Positions 11,543 through 20,479 of a stretch of DNA of 64,000 nucleotides are shown here, piece after piece (the first letter of the stretch is position 1; the number at the start of each line of letters is the position of its first letter). The DNA lies in NCBI GenBank assembly GCA_963807005.1, contig CAWDZK010000005.1:495548-559547 (forward strand), written 5' to 3'. The stretch comes from CAWDZK01 sp963807005 (lineage in GTDB: Bacteria > Actinomycetota > Actinomycetes > JACCUZ01). The position numbers and the translations under genes are program-made. The notes beneath the pieces are model-generated. The model saw only the letters and a list, made by a program, of their open reading frames with translations. It had not been told where the DNA came from and did no database searches.

Positions 11543-13459
11543 ATGCTTCGTCGCCTCCTCTTGCCCGCCGCCACCGTGTTCGCCATGACGACGTTCCTGC
11601 TACCGGGGACGCCTGTCACAGCCGCGACACCGACGGCATCGACCAACCCAGCCGTCGGCAGCCCGGCCCCCGAGGGCTCGTTCACGCTGGGCGGCGCCGC
11701 CGCGGCGTCGTACGCGGTCCCGCCGGACAGCGAACGCGTCTGGCGCGCGACCTATCCGGACGGCACCGTGCAGACGCGCTACCAGCAGGTGTTCGCCGGT
11801 GCCCAGGTGCTCGGCGGGCAGGTGACCGTCGTCGAGGACGCGGCCGGGAAGGCCGTTGCCGTCATCGGCGCGCACTTCGCCTCGCTGCAGCCCTCCAACG
11901 ACGTGCAGCTCACCAAGGCCGACTCGCTGCGCATCGCCGCGGACCTGCTGGGCGCCGCCGGGAAGAGCTCCAGCGAGCTGCGCATCGACCCCCGGACCGG
12001 GCGGTTCTTCTACTTGGTGGAGACCCAGCGGCTCGCGGAGCGGCCCTTCCTCTGGGTCGACGCCGCGAACGGCGACCTGCTCAACCGCTACGACGGGATC
12101 GCAGAGGGGACCGGCGTCGGCATCAAGGGCGACACCAAGACCCTCGACACGAGCGGTTCCAGCGGGGCGTACGAGCTGGTCTCGTCGGACGACCGGCAGG
12201 AGACCTACGACGCACAGAACCTCAAGAACCATCCGGGCGTCCTCATGACCGACCCGGACGACGTCTGGGACTTCTCGCAGCCGCAGTCCGTGAGCCCGAG
12301 CCAGGCCGCCGGAGTGGATGCGCACTACTACGCCGACGTCGTCGACGACTTCTACGCCGACACGTTCAGCCGCAACAGCATCGACGGGGCGGGGATGAAG
12401 ATCATCTCGACGGTCCACTACGACGCGGGCTACTGCAACGCTTTCTGGAACGGCGAGCAGATGACCTACGGCGACGGTGACACACCCGCAACCTGCAAGC
12501 CGCTGTCGGGTGGGCTCGACGTGGTCGGGCACGAGCTGACCCACGGAGTCACCGAGTTCACCTCGGGCCTGATCTACGAGAACGAGTCCGGGGCGCTCAA
12601 CGAGGCCTTCAGCGACATGATGGGCAACACGATCGAGTTCTACGCCGACGCGCAGCAGCGCGACCCGGCCGCGCAGCCGGACTGGCTGATCGGTGAGGAC
12701 GTCATCCCCGAGGGGCCGTACGGCGGCACGACCGCTGGCTTCCGGAACATGGGGGACCCGCAGGACGACGGGGATCCCGACCACTACTCCGAGCGCTACA
12801 CGGGCACCAAGGACAACGGTGGCGTGCACACGAACAGCGGCATCCCGAACCACGCCTACTACCTGGCCGTCAACGGCGGCACCAACGCCGGCTGTGACTC
12901 GGTCGGGTCCGGCGGACACGTGCACGCCGTCGACTGCTCGGTCCGAGTGCCCAGCATCGGACTGGCCCGCGCCGAGCAGATCTTCTACCAGGGCTTCACC
13001 AGCCTGACCGAGTACGCCAACTTCTGCGACGCCCGCAGCGCCACGCTCGCGGTGGCCGGCGGGTCCAGGAGGGCCGTCAACCAGGCCTGGGCAGCGGTGG
13101 GTGTCCACCGTGGGTGCGAGCCGGCCGTACCGCCGCCGCCGCCCTGCGTCGGGGACGCCAACGCGCAGATCCCGTTCGAGTCCCCGCATCCGTACGGGAA
13201 CAACGGTGACTGCACCTGGACCTACGACAACGGCCAGGCGGGGTTCCGGTTCCATTTCGACCAGCTCGAGACCGAGGCGGGATACGACTACGTCTATGTC
13301 TACGACGGCAATGGCAGCGAGCTGGCCCGCTACGACGGAACGCACCCGTTGGGTCAGACCTCGCCGTGCATCACGACCTCGGTCGGTTCCGTGCGACTGA
13401 CGACCGACGCTGCCGTGGTCGACCAGGGCTTCCACGTCGACGCGGTCGAACCCTGCTGA
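11543..13459 (+). CDS. Secreted M4 (thermolysin-like) metalloprotease with C-terminal CUB-like domain
   Basis: A 638-residue zinc endopeptidase precursor. Residues 1-28 form a Sec signal peptide (RRLLLPAATVFAMTTFLLPG, cleavage near TAA). A FTP/PepSY-type propeptide follows to about residue 200. The catalytic domain has the zinc motif HELTH (VVGHELTHGVTEFTSGL) and the third ligand in NEAFSDMMG, the pattern of thermolysin. NGGVHTNSGIPNHAYYLAV contains the second catalytic His. After a proline linker (PPPPP) the last 110 residues form a CUB-like beta domain with four Cys and YDYVYVYDGNGSE. A CUB tail suggests substrate or surface binding. Monocistronic, followed by a hairpin. Confidence 0.93.
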   Translation: MLRRLLLPAATVFAMTTFLLPGTPVTAATPTASTNPAVGSPAPEGSFTLGGAAAASYAVPPDSERVWRATYPDGTVQTRYQQVFAGAQVLGGQVTVVEDAAGKAVAVIGAHFASLQPSNDVQLTKADSLRIAADLLGAAGKSSSELRIDPRTGRFFYLVETQRLAERPFLWVDAANGDLLNRYDGIAEGTGVGIKGDTKTLDTSGSSGAYELVSSDDRQETYDAQNLKNHPGVLMTDPDDVWDFSQPQSVSPSQAAGVDAHYYADVVDDFYADTFSRNSIDGAGMKIISTVHYDAGYCNAFWNGEQMTYGDGDTPATCKPLSGGLDVVGHELTHGVTEFTSGLIYENESGALNEAFSDMMGNTIEFYADAQQRDPAAQPDWLIGEDVIPEGPYGGTTAGFRNMGDPQDDGDPDHYSERYTGTKDNGGVHTNSGIPNHAYYLAVNGGTNAGCDSVGSGGHVHAVDCSVRVPSIGLARAEQIFYQGFTSLTEYANFCDARSATLAVAGGSRRAVNQAWAAVGVHRGCEPAVPPPPPCVGDANAQIPFESPHPYGNNGDCTWTYDNGQAGFRFHFDQLETEAGYDYVYVYDGNGSELARYDGTHPLGQTSPCITTSVGSVRLTTDAAVVDQGFHVDAVEPC

Positions 13460-13512
13460 TCGCCGAGTAGTCCGGGGCTCCTGCGGTACTCGTCCGCCCA
13501 CCCGCGCCCGGC

Positions 13513-13548
13513 CCTCTGACCTGCGCCACCTGCGGTGCAGGTCAGAGG
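13513..13548 (+). terminator. Hairpin downstream of the M4 protease gene
   Basis: A perfect 12-base inverted repeat (CCTCTGACCTGC at 13513-13524, its complement at 13537-13548) with a 12-base loop, 53 bases after the protease stop. There is no U-run, as is common for high-GC actinobacterial terminators, so this is probably an intrinsic or partial terminator. The remaining spacer to 13729 shows no gene. Confidence 0.5.
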
Positions 13549-13729
13549 ACTGTCCCGTCCGCCGTCGGTGCGGCGGACCGCGGAGCCGTCAGTGGGGTGC
13601 GCGTCGACGGTGATCGAGGGCGTGAAGCCCATGCGGTGGGGTCGGCGAGGTGCGGCGCTCGGCGCACTCACGCTGCTCCGAGACCGCCGCGGGACCGGCC
13701 ACCGTCAACGTACTGATTAGCATCCCCGG

Positions 13730-14701
13730 ATGACCGAGTCCGAACTGATCGCGTGGCTGCTCGACTCCGACCCTGCACTGCGCTGGCAGGTGGAACGAGA
13801 CCTGGCCGGCGAAGCCTCCGAGGTGTGGGAGGCGACCAGAGCCCGCGTCGCCGCCGAGGGCTTCGGCTCCCGGCTGCTGGCCCACCAGGACGAGGACGGG
13901 CAGTGGGCCGGCGGGGCCTACTTCCCTGCCGACGCCTCACGCGAGGAGCCGGGCCAGCCATGGACCGCGACGTCGTGGTCGCTCTCCGCCCTACGGGAGT
14001 GGGGGTTGGACCCCGCGGTGCTGACGAGTCGGCGGACCGCGGAGCTGCTCGCCGAGAACTGCCGATGGGAGTACGACGACCTGCCGTTCTGGGACGGCGA
14101 GGTCGACTGCTGCATCAACGCGGCCACCCTGTCCAACGGTTCCTGGCTCGGCGTCGACGTGTCGGCCAACGCCAAGTGGTTCGTCGAGCATCGGCTGCCC
14201 GACGGTGGCTGGAACTGCGACTGGGTCGAGGGCGCCCGCCGGTCCTCGGTGCACTCGACCATCAACGCGCTCGGGGGCCTGCTCGACCACGAGGCGGCCA
14301 CCGGCGGGACGGCTGACACCCGGGCGGCCCGACGCGCGGGCGAGGAGTACCTCCTCGAACGTCGGCTTCGGCGCCGGCGGTCGACGGGGGAGCCGATCGG
14401 CGACTGGGTGGACCACCTGACCTACCCGTTCCGGTGGCCCTACTCGACGCTGCGGGCTCTGGACCACTTCCGGCGGGCCGCCGCTGTCGACCGCACGGGT
14501 CCCGACGAGCGGCTGGCAGAGGCCGTCGAGGTGCTCCGCGAGGCCCGGCGACCCGACGGGACCTGGCTCCAGGGGTCGCCGCACGCCGGGCGCGTGTGGT
14601 TCGAGGTCGACGCACCGGAGGGCGAGCCGTCGAAGTGGCTGACCCTGTACTGCCTGCGGGTGCTGTCCTGGTGGGACGGAGCCGCTGGCACCCACCCGTG
14701 A
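13730..14701 (+). CDS. Squalene-cyclase-like (terpenoid cyclase fold) protein
   Basis: 323 residues with repeated helix pairs of the alpha6-alpha6 toroid seen in prenyltransferases and squalene cyclases. Successive turns contain QDEDGQWAGG, LPDGGWNCDW and RRPDGTWLQG, i.e. QW-like G-x-W repeats. It is about half the length of a true squalene-hopene cyclase and I see no DxDD protonation motif, so terpenoid cyclase activity is doubtful. CINAATLSNGSWLG and NCDWVEGARRSSVHSTINAL resemble a conserved group of short uncharacterised actinobacterial proteins. It converges with recC (22 bases between stops). Confidence 0.75.
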   Translation: MTESELIAWLLDSDPALRWQVERDLAGEASEVWEATRARVAAEGFGSRLLAHQDEDGQWAGGAYFPADASREEPGQPWTATSWSLSALREWGLDPAVLTSRRTAELLAENCRWEYDDLPFWDGEVDCCINAATLSNGSWLGVDVSANAKWFVEHRLPDGGWNCDWVEGARRSSVHSTINALGGLLDHEAATGGTADTRAARRAGEEYLLERRLRRRRSTGEPIGDWVDHLTYPFRWPYSTLRALDHFRRAAAVDRTGPDERLAEAVEVLREARRPDGTWLQGSPHAGRVWFEVDAPEGEPSKWLTLYCLRVLSWWDGAAGTHP

Positions 14702-14723
14702 TCGCTCGCGGTGTCCACCCGGG

Positions 14724-17700
14724 TCACACCTGCGTGCTGACCTCGGCGTCGATCAGCCGGCCCCAGAGCCGGCGGGCCAGCAGGCCGAACCGGTCGGTCT
14801 CGTCCCGGTGCCAGCCCGGCCCGCCCTCGCCGGGCTCGGGCCGCTGGGTGGTGAGCACGGTCAGCGGCGCGCGCTCGCCGTAGAGCAGGACGTGCTCGGG
14901 GTCCTCCTGCTCGCCGGGGAACCGGTCGGTGAGCCACTCCCGCTCGGCGCCCTCGCGCGCGGTGGGGGTGTCGGAGTGGTTGCGCCGCTCGGCGTACGCC
15001 GCGGCGGTCTTCACCGGCAGCGGCAGCGGCGACCGCAGCCCGGCCCGGTACAGCGCGACCAGCTCGGCCAGCGCGTCCTGCGCGTCCGCGAGGGGCAGCG
15101 GGTCGAAGGTGCTGCGCTGCGCGCGCTTCCCCTTCCCCCGGCCGACGGCGGCCGCCTGCCACTCCCGGTCCGGGCGGGCGACGGTGAGCGCGACCAGGTC
15201 GATCCAGGCGAGCAGCCGGTGGCGCGCGGCCAGGCGGGAGTAGGTCAGCGACAGCAGGGTGTCGCCGCGGACGCCGGCGACGGTGCCGGTCAGCCGGGTG
15301 CCGTCGGGCAGCGGGACGTCGACGTCGTGCGACTCGGGCGGCAGCGCCCGCTCCAGGGTGGAGGCCTGCAGCAGCGCTTCGACCTTGGGGCCGATCTCGC
15401 GCAGGTGCGTGAGCCCGAGCGGGCCGGGCGGCAGGCCGCCGCGGTGCTGCTCCAGGGCCAGGCAGTCGGCCGGGTCGAGGCCGGCGATGCGTTCGCGCAG
15501 CACCCGCTCGCCGACGGCCCACTGCTCGAGCGCGTCCAGCTCGACCGGCAGCGCGTCGGCCGGCTCGTCCTCGCCGCGGGTCTCGGCCACCTGCAGCCGC
15601 TGCCGCAGGAAGCCGCGGGCCGGGTGGGTGAGCAGCCGGCGCAGGTCGGCCAGGTCGACGTCGCCGGCCGGCTGAGCGGGCAGCGGGCCGCCGTAGACCG
15701 GGAGCGGCTCGGTGCGCGGGCCGGCGGCGGACCGCGCACCGGCATACGAGAGCGGGTCGAAGCTGAACGGCCGCGCCGGCAGCAGCTTGCCGGGCTCGAA
15801 GTTGCGCGGGTCGAACGGCTGCAGCGCGTGCTGGGTGGTGACGACGTCCCGGACCTTCTTGCCGTCGGGTGCGGTGGCGGTGCGGTCGAGGGCGTCGAGC
15901 AGCTCGCCGAGCGGCACGGCCGGCGGCACCGGTGCGCCGGTGCGCTCGTCGGCGCCGGTGTAGGTGATGACCAGGTGGTCCTCGGCGGCGCAGAGGGCGT
16001 CGAGGAACAGCTGGCGGTCCTCGCTGCGCGGGTCGCGCTCGCCGACCCACGGGTCGCGGGCCAGCACGTCGTCGCCGTCCTGGCTGCTCTGCCGGGGGAA
16101 CACGCCGTCGTCGAGGCCGAGCAGGCACACCACCCGGTGCGGCACCGAGCGCATCGGCACCAGGGTGCACACGGTGAGGGTGCCGGTGCGGAAGCTGGCC
16201 CGGGTGGGGCGCCCGGCGAGACTGCTGGCGAGAAGGGCACGGACGTCGGCGAGCCCGAGCAGTGCGGTGCTGCCGTCGGCCGCCTCGGCGATGTCGCTGA
16301 GCTCGCCGCGCAGCTGCAGCAGCTGCCAGGCCGTGTCGTACGTCGTTGCGGCCAGCCCGGTGACGGCGTCCTCCAGCCCGGTCATCCAGTCGGTCGCGGT
16401 GTGCCGGCCGGCCATCAGGGCCTGGGCGGCGGCGAGCCGGTCGACCAGCTCGGCCAGCCGGCCGGCCAGGTCGATGTCCGAGCTGTCGACGTCGTCGAGC
16501 GGCACGACGTCGCCCCAGCTGTCCAGCGCGCCCTCCATCGCGGTGCCGAGCAGCAGCCGGTCCAGCCCGTCGCGCCAGCTGCCCTGCTCGAGGTCGCCGA
16601 GCGCCCAGGTGGCGCGGTGCTCGCCGTCCAGGCCCCAGCGGACGCCGGCGCCGACGGTCCAGTCGCGCAGCCGCTCCAGCGCGTCGTCGTCGAACCCGAA
16701 CCGCTGCCGCACCGCGGGCGTGCCGGCCAGGTCGAGGACCTGGCTGGCGGTCAGCCGGGCGGTGCCGAGCTCGAGCAGCTGGGACAGGACGGCGAGCAGC
16801 GCGTTGGTCTGCCGCAGCGCCCGGTCGGCCAGCCGGACCCGCAGCCGGGCCGCCGGGTGGGCGGCGTCGTCCTCGGCGCCGATCGCGAAGGTGGCCGCGA
16901 TGATCGGCGCGAACGTCTCGACGTCCGGGCACATCACCAGGACGTCGCGCGGTTCGAGGGTGGGGTCGTCGGCCAGCAGCCCGACGATGACCTCGCGGAG
17001 CACCTCGACCTGCCGGGTCCGGCCGTGGCAGGCGTGCACCTGCACGCTGCGGTCGCCCTCGGCCAGCGGCGGCGGGGTGGCCGGGACGCGGTCGGTGGCG
17101 AGGTCGTGCGTGAGCCGGCCGAGCAGGGTGTCGGCGTCCCGCCCCGACTCGTGCAGGACGGTCTCGCTTCCCGGGGCGCAGCGGGCGATCAGCTGCTGCA
17201 GCTCGAGCACGTCGCGGGACAGGCTGGTGAGCAGCGGGTTGACCAGCCGGCCGCGGCTGTCGTCGTCCCTGCGCCTCAGCGAATGCGGCGTCTGCGCGAC
17301 CGTGTCCCACAGCGCGGGTGAGGAGTGGTGCAGCCACAGGTGGACGTCGCGGTGCTCGGCCAGCGCGGCCAGCACCTGCAGCCGGGCGGGGGAGAGCCGG
17401 CTGGCGCCGAAGACCGAGAGCCGGTCCGGTAGGTCGCTCAGCTCCGGCTGGCGCCGCAGCCGCTGGCAGGCGTCCTCCAACAGCTCGGCCGGGCTCGGCG
17501 TCGCGAGCCTGTCCCGCAGTCGCCGCCACAGCTCTGGCTGCCAGCGCAGGTCGTCGTCCAGCGGACTGCCGTCGCCGCGCTCGTCCCGGCCCTCGGCCCA
17601 GGCCCGCAGCATCTCCGGCCGGGACTGGCCGTACTCGTCGAACATCCCGGCCAGCCGCCGCGCCACCGCGAGCCGCCGGCCCTTGTCCTCCGCATCGGTG

Positions 17701-18068
17701 CCGAGGTGCTGCGCCAGCGAGCGGCACCACGGCTCGCTCGGGACGGACGCGTCGATGACGTCCAGCAGCGGCCACACCGCGCGGCCCGGCGCCCACCGCT
17801 CGACCGCCTCGGCGTGCGCGGCCGAGGTGGCCTGCAGCGCCTCGTCGACCAGTGTGCTCGGCCACGGGAACTCCACGTTCGCGCAGACCCCGTCACCGGA
17901 GTCCGTGCCCAGCACGTGTGACAGCCGCTGCGCCAGCCAGCGCTCGACCCCCTTGGCCGGCACCGCCACGACCTCGGCCGCGAACGGGTCGGCCGGCGGC
18001 ACGGCGAGCACGTCGGCCAGCCCGCGGGCCAGCGCCTCCCCGTGGGAGGCCCGATGGGTGATGAGCAC
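14724..18068 (-). CDS. recC: Exodeoxyribonuclease V gamma subunit RecC
   Basis: 1114 residues, the normal size of the RecC subunit that holds the split DNA and recognises Chi-like sites in RecBCD-type nucleases. The start is set by GTG at 18068 with a strong GGAGGA 2 bases further upstream (18071-18076) and the conserved opening ITHRASHGEALARGLADVL, PAKGVERWLAQRLSH. Other family features include VCANVEFPWPSTLVDEAL, LSVFGASRLSPARLQVLAAL, VQVHACHGRTRQVEVLREVI and VCLLGLDDGVFPRQ. The recB gene would be expected directly downstream; instead about 11.7 kb of unrelated genes intervene before recB at 2984. Confidence 0.93.
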   Translation of the reverse strand: MLITHRASHGEALARGLADVLAVPPADPFAAEVVAVPAKGVERWLAQRLSHVLGTDSGDGVCANVEFPWPSTLVDEALQATSAAHAEAVERWAPGRAVWPLLDVIDASVPSEPWCRSLAQHLGTDAEDKGRRLAVARRLAGMFDEYGQSRPEMLRAWAEGRDERGDGSPLDDDLRWQPELWRRLRDRLATPSPAELLEDACQRLRRQPELSDLPDRLSVFGASRLSPARLQVLAALAEHRDVHLWLHHSSPALWDTVAQTPHSLRRRDDDSRGRLVNPLLTSLSRDVLELQQLIARCAPGSETVLHESGRDADTLLGRLTHDLATDRVPATPPPLAEGDRSVQVHACHGRTRQVEVLREVIVGLLADDPTLEPRDVLVMCPDVETFAPIIAATFAIGAEDDAAHPAARLRVRLADRALRQTNALLAVLSQLLELGTARLTASQVLDLAGTPAVRQRFGFDDDALERLRDWTVGAGVRWGLDGEHRATWALGDLEQGSWRDGLDRLLLGTAMEGALDSWGDVVPLDDVDSSDIDLAGRLAELVDRLAAAQALMAGRHTATDWMTGLEDAVTGLAATTYDTAWQLLQLRGELSDIAEAADGSTALLGLADVRALLASSLAGRPTRASFRTGTLTVCTLVPMRSVPHRVVCLLGLDDGVFPRQSSQDGDDVLARDPWVGERDPRSEDRQLFLDALCAAEDHLVITYTGADERTGAPVPPAVPLGELLDALDRTATAPDGKKVRDVVTTQHALQPFDPRNFEPGKLLPARPFSFDPLSYAGARSAAGPRTEPLPVYGGPLPAQPAGDVDLADLRRLLTHPARGFLRQRLQVAETRGEDEPADALPVELDALEQWAVGERVLRERIAGLDPADCLALEQHRGGLPPGPLGLTHLREIGPKVEALLQASTLERALPPESHDVDVPLPDGTRLTGTVAGVRGDTLLSLTYSRLAARHRLLAWIDLVALTVARPDREWQAAAVGRGKGKRAQRSTFDPLPLADAQDALAELVALYRAGLRSPLPLPVKTAAAYAERRNHSDTPTAREGAEREWLTDRFPGEQEDPEHVLLYGERAPLTVLTTQRPEPGEGGPGWHRDETDRFGLLARRLWGRLIDAEVSTQV

Positions 18069-18178
18069 GTTCCTCCTTCGCCAGGCGACCGTAGCGGTGA
18101 CCGTCGACAGGGATGTGCGCCGCTGCGCCGTCCGCGCCGGCACCGACGTCGTCGGAGCAAGAAATGTGGTCCGGGCTC

Positions 18179-18224
18179 TTGACGCCGAGGCCCAGGTTGC
18201 GCGTTACTAACGCGCGTTACTAAC
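18179..18224 (+). promoter_or_regulatory. Promoter with tandem LacI-type operator for the sugar ABC operon
   Basis: TTGACG at 18179-18184 is a good -35. The -10 region overlaps two exact head-to-tail copies of the 13-mer GCGCGTTACTAAC (18199-18211 and 18212-18224). The first copy plus the next bases forms the 17-base palindrome GCGCGTTACTAACGCGC around a central C, the shape of LacI-family operators. Repression by the LacI protein encoded at 22677 is the simplest reading. The binding-protein ATG follows 18 bases later with an AGGAGG ribosome site. Confidence 0.6.
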
Positions 18225-18242
18225 CCAAACCAGGAGGACCTG

Positions 18243-19538
18243 ATGCTCAGCGCGGTGCGGAGAAACCTGGCCGGAGTCGTGGCGGCGGTCGCGGCAGTGG
18301 CCGTAGTGGCCGGCTGCGGCGGCTCGGCGGAGACCGGCGAGGAGGCGGCCGGGGCCGCCAAGCCGGCCAACGAGATCACCGTCTGGCACTACTGGGACGG
18401 CAACAACGGCGACGTGTTCGGCTCGCTCGTCGGCGAGTACGAGAAGGCCCACCCCGGCGTCACCGTCAAGGTCGTCAACGTTCCCGGTGCGGACATGATG
18501 ACCAAGCTGCAGACCGCGCTGCAGTCGCGGACGACGCCGGACATCGCGATCGGCGACCTGGTCAACGTGCCGAAGCTGGCCGAGACCGGCCGGCTGGCCG
18601 ACCTCAAGCCGCTGGTCCCGGCCGACACCTGGAGCGACATCTACCCCGAGATGCTCAGCTTCGGCCAGCACGACGGCGGGCAGGTCTCGATCCCCGTGTC
18701 GGCCAACGACCTGGCCCTGCTCTACAACACCGACCTGTTCAAGCAGGCCGGCCTCGACCCCAGCAAGCCGCCGACGACCTGGGAGGAGATGACCCGGGCC
18801 GCCGCCACCATCAAGCAGAAGACCGGCAAGCCCGGCTTCGAGCTGTTCACCCAGGCCGGCGACAACGGCGAGGGCCTGACCTGGAACTTCCAGGTCAGCC
18901 TCTGGCAGGCCGGCGGCCAGTTCCTCGACGACGGCAACGACCAGGCCGCCTTCAACACCCCCGAGGGGAAGCAGGCGCTGACCTACTGGGTCGACCTGCT
19001 GAAGTCGAAGGACGCGCCGCTGGCGCCCTGGGGCGAGTTCGAGAAGGGCAACGCCGCCTCCGCCCAGGAGGGCTCGTGGATGGTCGGCATCTGGGCGGCC
19101 GAGCCGCCGTTCCCGTTCGCCTCGGCGCAGATCCCGGCGCCGGCCGACGGCCAGCCGGCCACCAACATGGGCGGCGAGCAGGCGGTCGTGTTCTCCTCTG
19201 ACGCCGCGCACCAGAAGGCTGCGGCCGAGTTCCTCACCTGGTTCGACGCGCCCGAGCAGAACCTGCGGTGGAGCGAGCAGACCGGCTTCCTCCCGGTCCG
19301 GAAGTCGGTGGCCGAGGGCAGCGAGTACGGCACCTGGGTGCAGGAGAAGGCCCCGCTGATGCAGGCCTTCGTCGACGCGCTGCCGACCGCGCACGCGCGG
19401 CCCAACACGCCGAAGTACGCCGACGCATCTCTCGCCTTCGCCAAGCAGGTCGAACGGGCGCTCTACGGCAAGGCATCCGTCGACGAGGCCCTCGCCGCCG
19501 CCGAGCGGGACGTCAACCAGGTGCTGGCCGCCGGCTGA
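18243..19538 (+). CDS. Sugar ABC transporter substrate-binding lipoprotein (family 1, maltose type)
   Basis: A 431-residue extracytoplasmic binding protein. The signal peptide ends in a lipobox VVAGC (residues 19-23), so it is lipid-anchored. The mature part is a family 1 solute-binding protein with ITVWHYWDGNNGDVFGSL, MTKLQTALQSRTTPDIAIGD, LALLYNTDLFKQAGLDPSKP and PTTWEEM. It delivers oligosaccharides, probably maltose or maltodextrins given the two GH13 enzymes downstream. AGGAGG lies just before the ATG. It is the first gene of a six-gene operon; its stop overlaps the next start (TGATG). Confidence 0.92.
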   Translation: MLSAVRRNLAGVVAAVAAVAVVAGCGGSAETGEEAAGAAKPANEITVWHYWDGNNGDVFGSLVGEYEKAHPGVTVKVVNVPGADMMTKLQTALQSRTTPDIAIGDLVNVPKLAETGRLADLKPLVPADTWSDIYPEMLSFGQHDGGQVSIPVSANDLALLYNTDLFKQAGLDPSKPPTTWEEMTRAAATIKQKTGKPGFELFTQAGDNGEGLTWNFQVSLWQAGGQFLDDGNDQAAFNTPEGKQALTYWVDLLKSKDAPLAPWGEFEKGNAASAQEGSWMVGIWAAEPPFPFASAQIPAPADGQPATNMGGEQAVVFSSDAAHQKAAAEFLTWFDAPEQNLRWSEQTGFLPVRKSVAEGSEYGTWVQEKAPLMQAFVDALPTAHARPNTPKYADASLAFAKQVERALYGKASVDEALAAAERDVNQVLAAG

Positions 19539-20479
19539 TGCTGGCTCCGTCGACCTCCGCGTCGTGGTCGCAGACCGCGGCCACGACGCGGAGCCCCAGA
19601 CTACGCAGGGCGCTGCGCAGCGAGGGGCTCGCGGCGGCGCTGATGCTGGCGCCGGCGCTGGTCATCATCGGTGTGTTCGTCGTCTACCCGATCATCGGCA
19701 CCGGCTACCTGAGCCTGACGTCGTGGGACGGCTTCAGCCCGGCGAAGACCTTCGTCGGACTGGACAACTACGTCGCACTGGCCGGCGACCACGACTTCCG
19801 CAACTCGATGTCCGTCACCGTCCTCTACGGCCTCGGCGTGTGCGTCCTGAGCGTGGTCACCGGGCTGGGCGTCGCGGTGCTGCTGAACGCGTCCTTCCGC
19901 GGGCTAGGCGTCTACCGGACCCTGTTCTTCCTCCCGGTCGTGACGTCCTCGATCGCGGCCGCGACCGTGTGGCGCTACGTCTTCGGCGACACCGGCATCC
20001 TCGACGCCGCCCTGCGAGCCGTTCACCTGCCCGGACCGAACTGGTTCGGCGACCCGCAGCTCGCGCTGGTCAGCCTCACGCTTCTCACCGTGTGGAAGAA
20101 CCTCGGGCTGAACGTCGTGCTGTACCTCACCGCGCTGCAGACGCTGCCGGCGGCTCTCTACGAGGCCGCCTCGCTCGACGGCGCCTCCCCCTGGCAGCAG
20201 CTGCGCCGCCTGACCGTTCCGCTGCTCGCACCGATGACCTTCTTCGTCGTCGTCGAGGGCCTGATCACCAGCTTCCAGAGCTTCGACCTCGTCTACGCCC
20301 TCACCGGCGGCGGCCCGCTCGGGGGAACCGAGACGCTCGGCTTCCTCACCTACCGCGAGGCGTTCCGCCTCTCGCACTTCGGCTACGGCGCTGCCGTCGC
20401 CTACAGCGCCTTCGCGCTGGTCCTCGGGATCACCCTGGTCCAGTGGCGCCTCGGCGGCCGGGAGCGGTGGGGCCAGTGA
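19538..20479 (+). CDS. Sugar ABC transporter permease (MalF-like)
   Basis: 313 residues with six predicted membrane helices, beginning with GLAAALMLAPALVIIGVFVV. The EAA loop that contacts the ATPase is YEAASLDGASPWQQLRRLTVPLL. It is the first of two permease subunits that form the inner-membrane channel for the sugar bound by the upstream lipoprotein. Start ATG at 19538 overlaps the upstream stop by one base; the end overlaps the next gene by four (GTGA). No ATPase gene is present in the operon, as in many actinobacterial sugar systems that share one MsiK-type ATPase. Confidence 0.92.
   Translation: MLAPSTSASWSQTAATTRSPRLRRALRSEGLAAALMLAPALVIIGVFVVYPIIGTGYLSLTSWDGFSPAKTFVGLDNYVALAGDHDFRNSMSVTVLYGLGVCVLSVVTGLGVAVLLNASFRGLGVYRTLFFLPVVTSSIAAATVWRYVFGDTGILDAALRAVHLPGPNWFGDPQLALVSLTLLTVWKNLGLNVVLYLTALQTLPAALYEAASLDGASPWQQLRRLTVPLLAPMTFFVVVEGLITSFQSFDLVYALTGGGPLGGTETLGFLTYREAFRLSHFGYGAAVAYSAFALVLGITLVQWRLGGRERWGQ

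Noticed and set aside
11600..13501. 633-codon minus-strand frame opposite the M4 protease
   Set aside because: Low-complexity Val/Arg/Asp composition and perfect overlap with a gene having all thermolysin motifs.
14808..17321. 837-codon plus-strand frame opposite recC
   Set aside because: No motif, repetitive composition; recC on the other strand has a strong ribosome site and clear family features.
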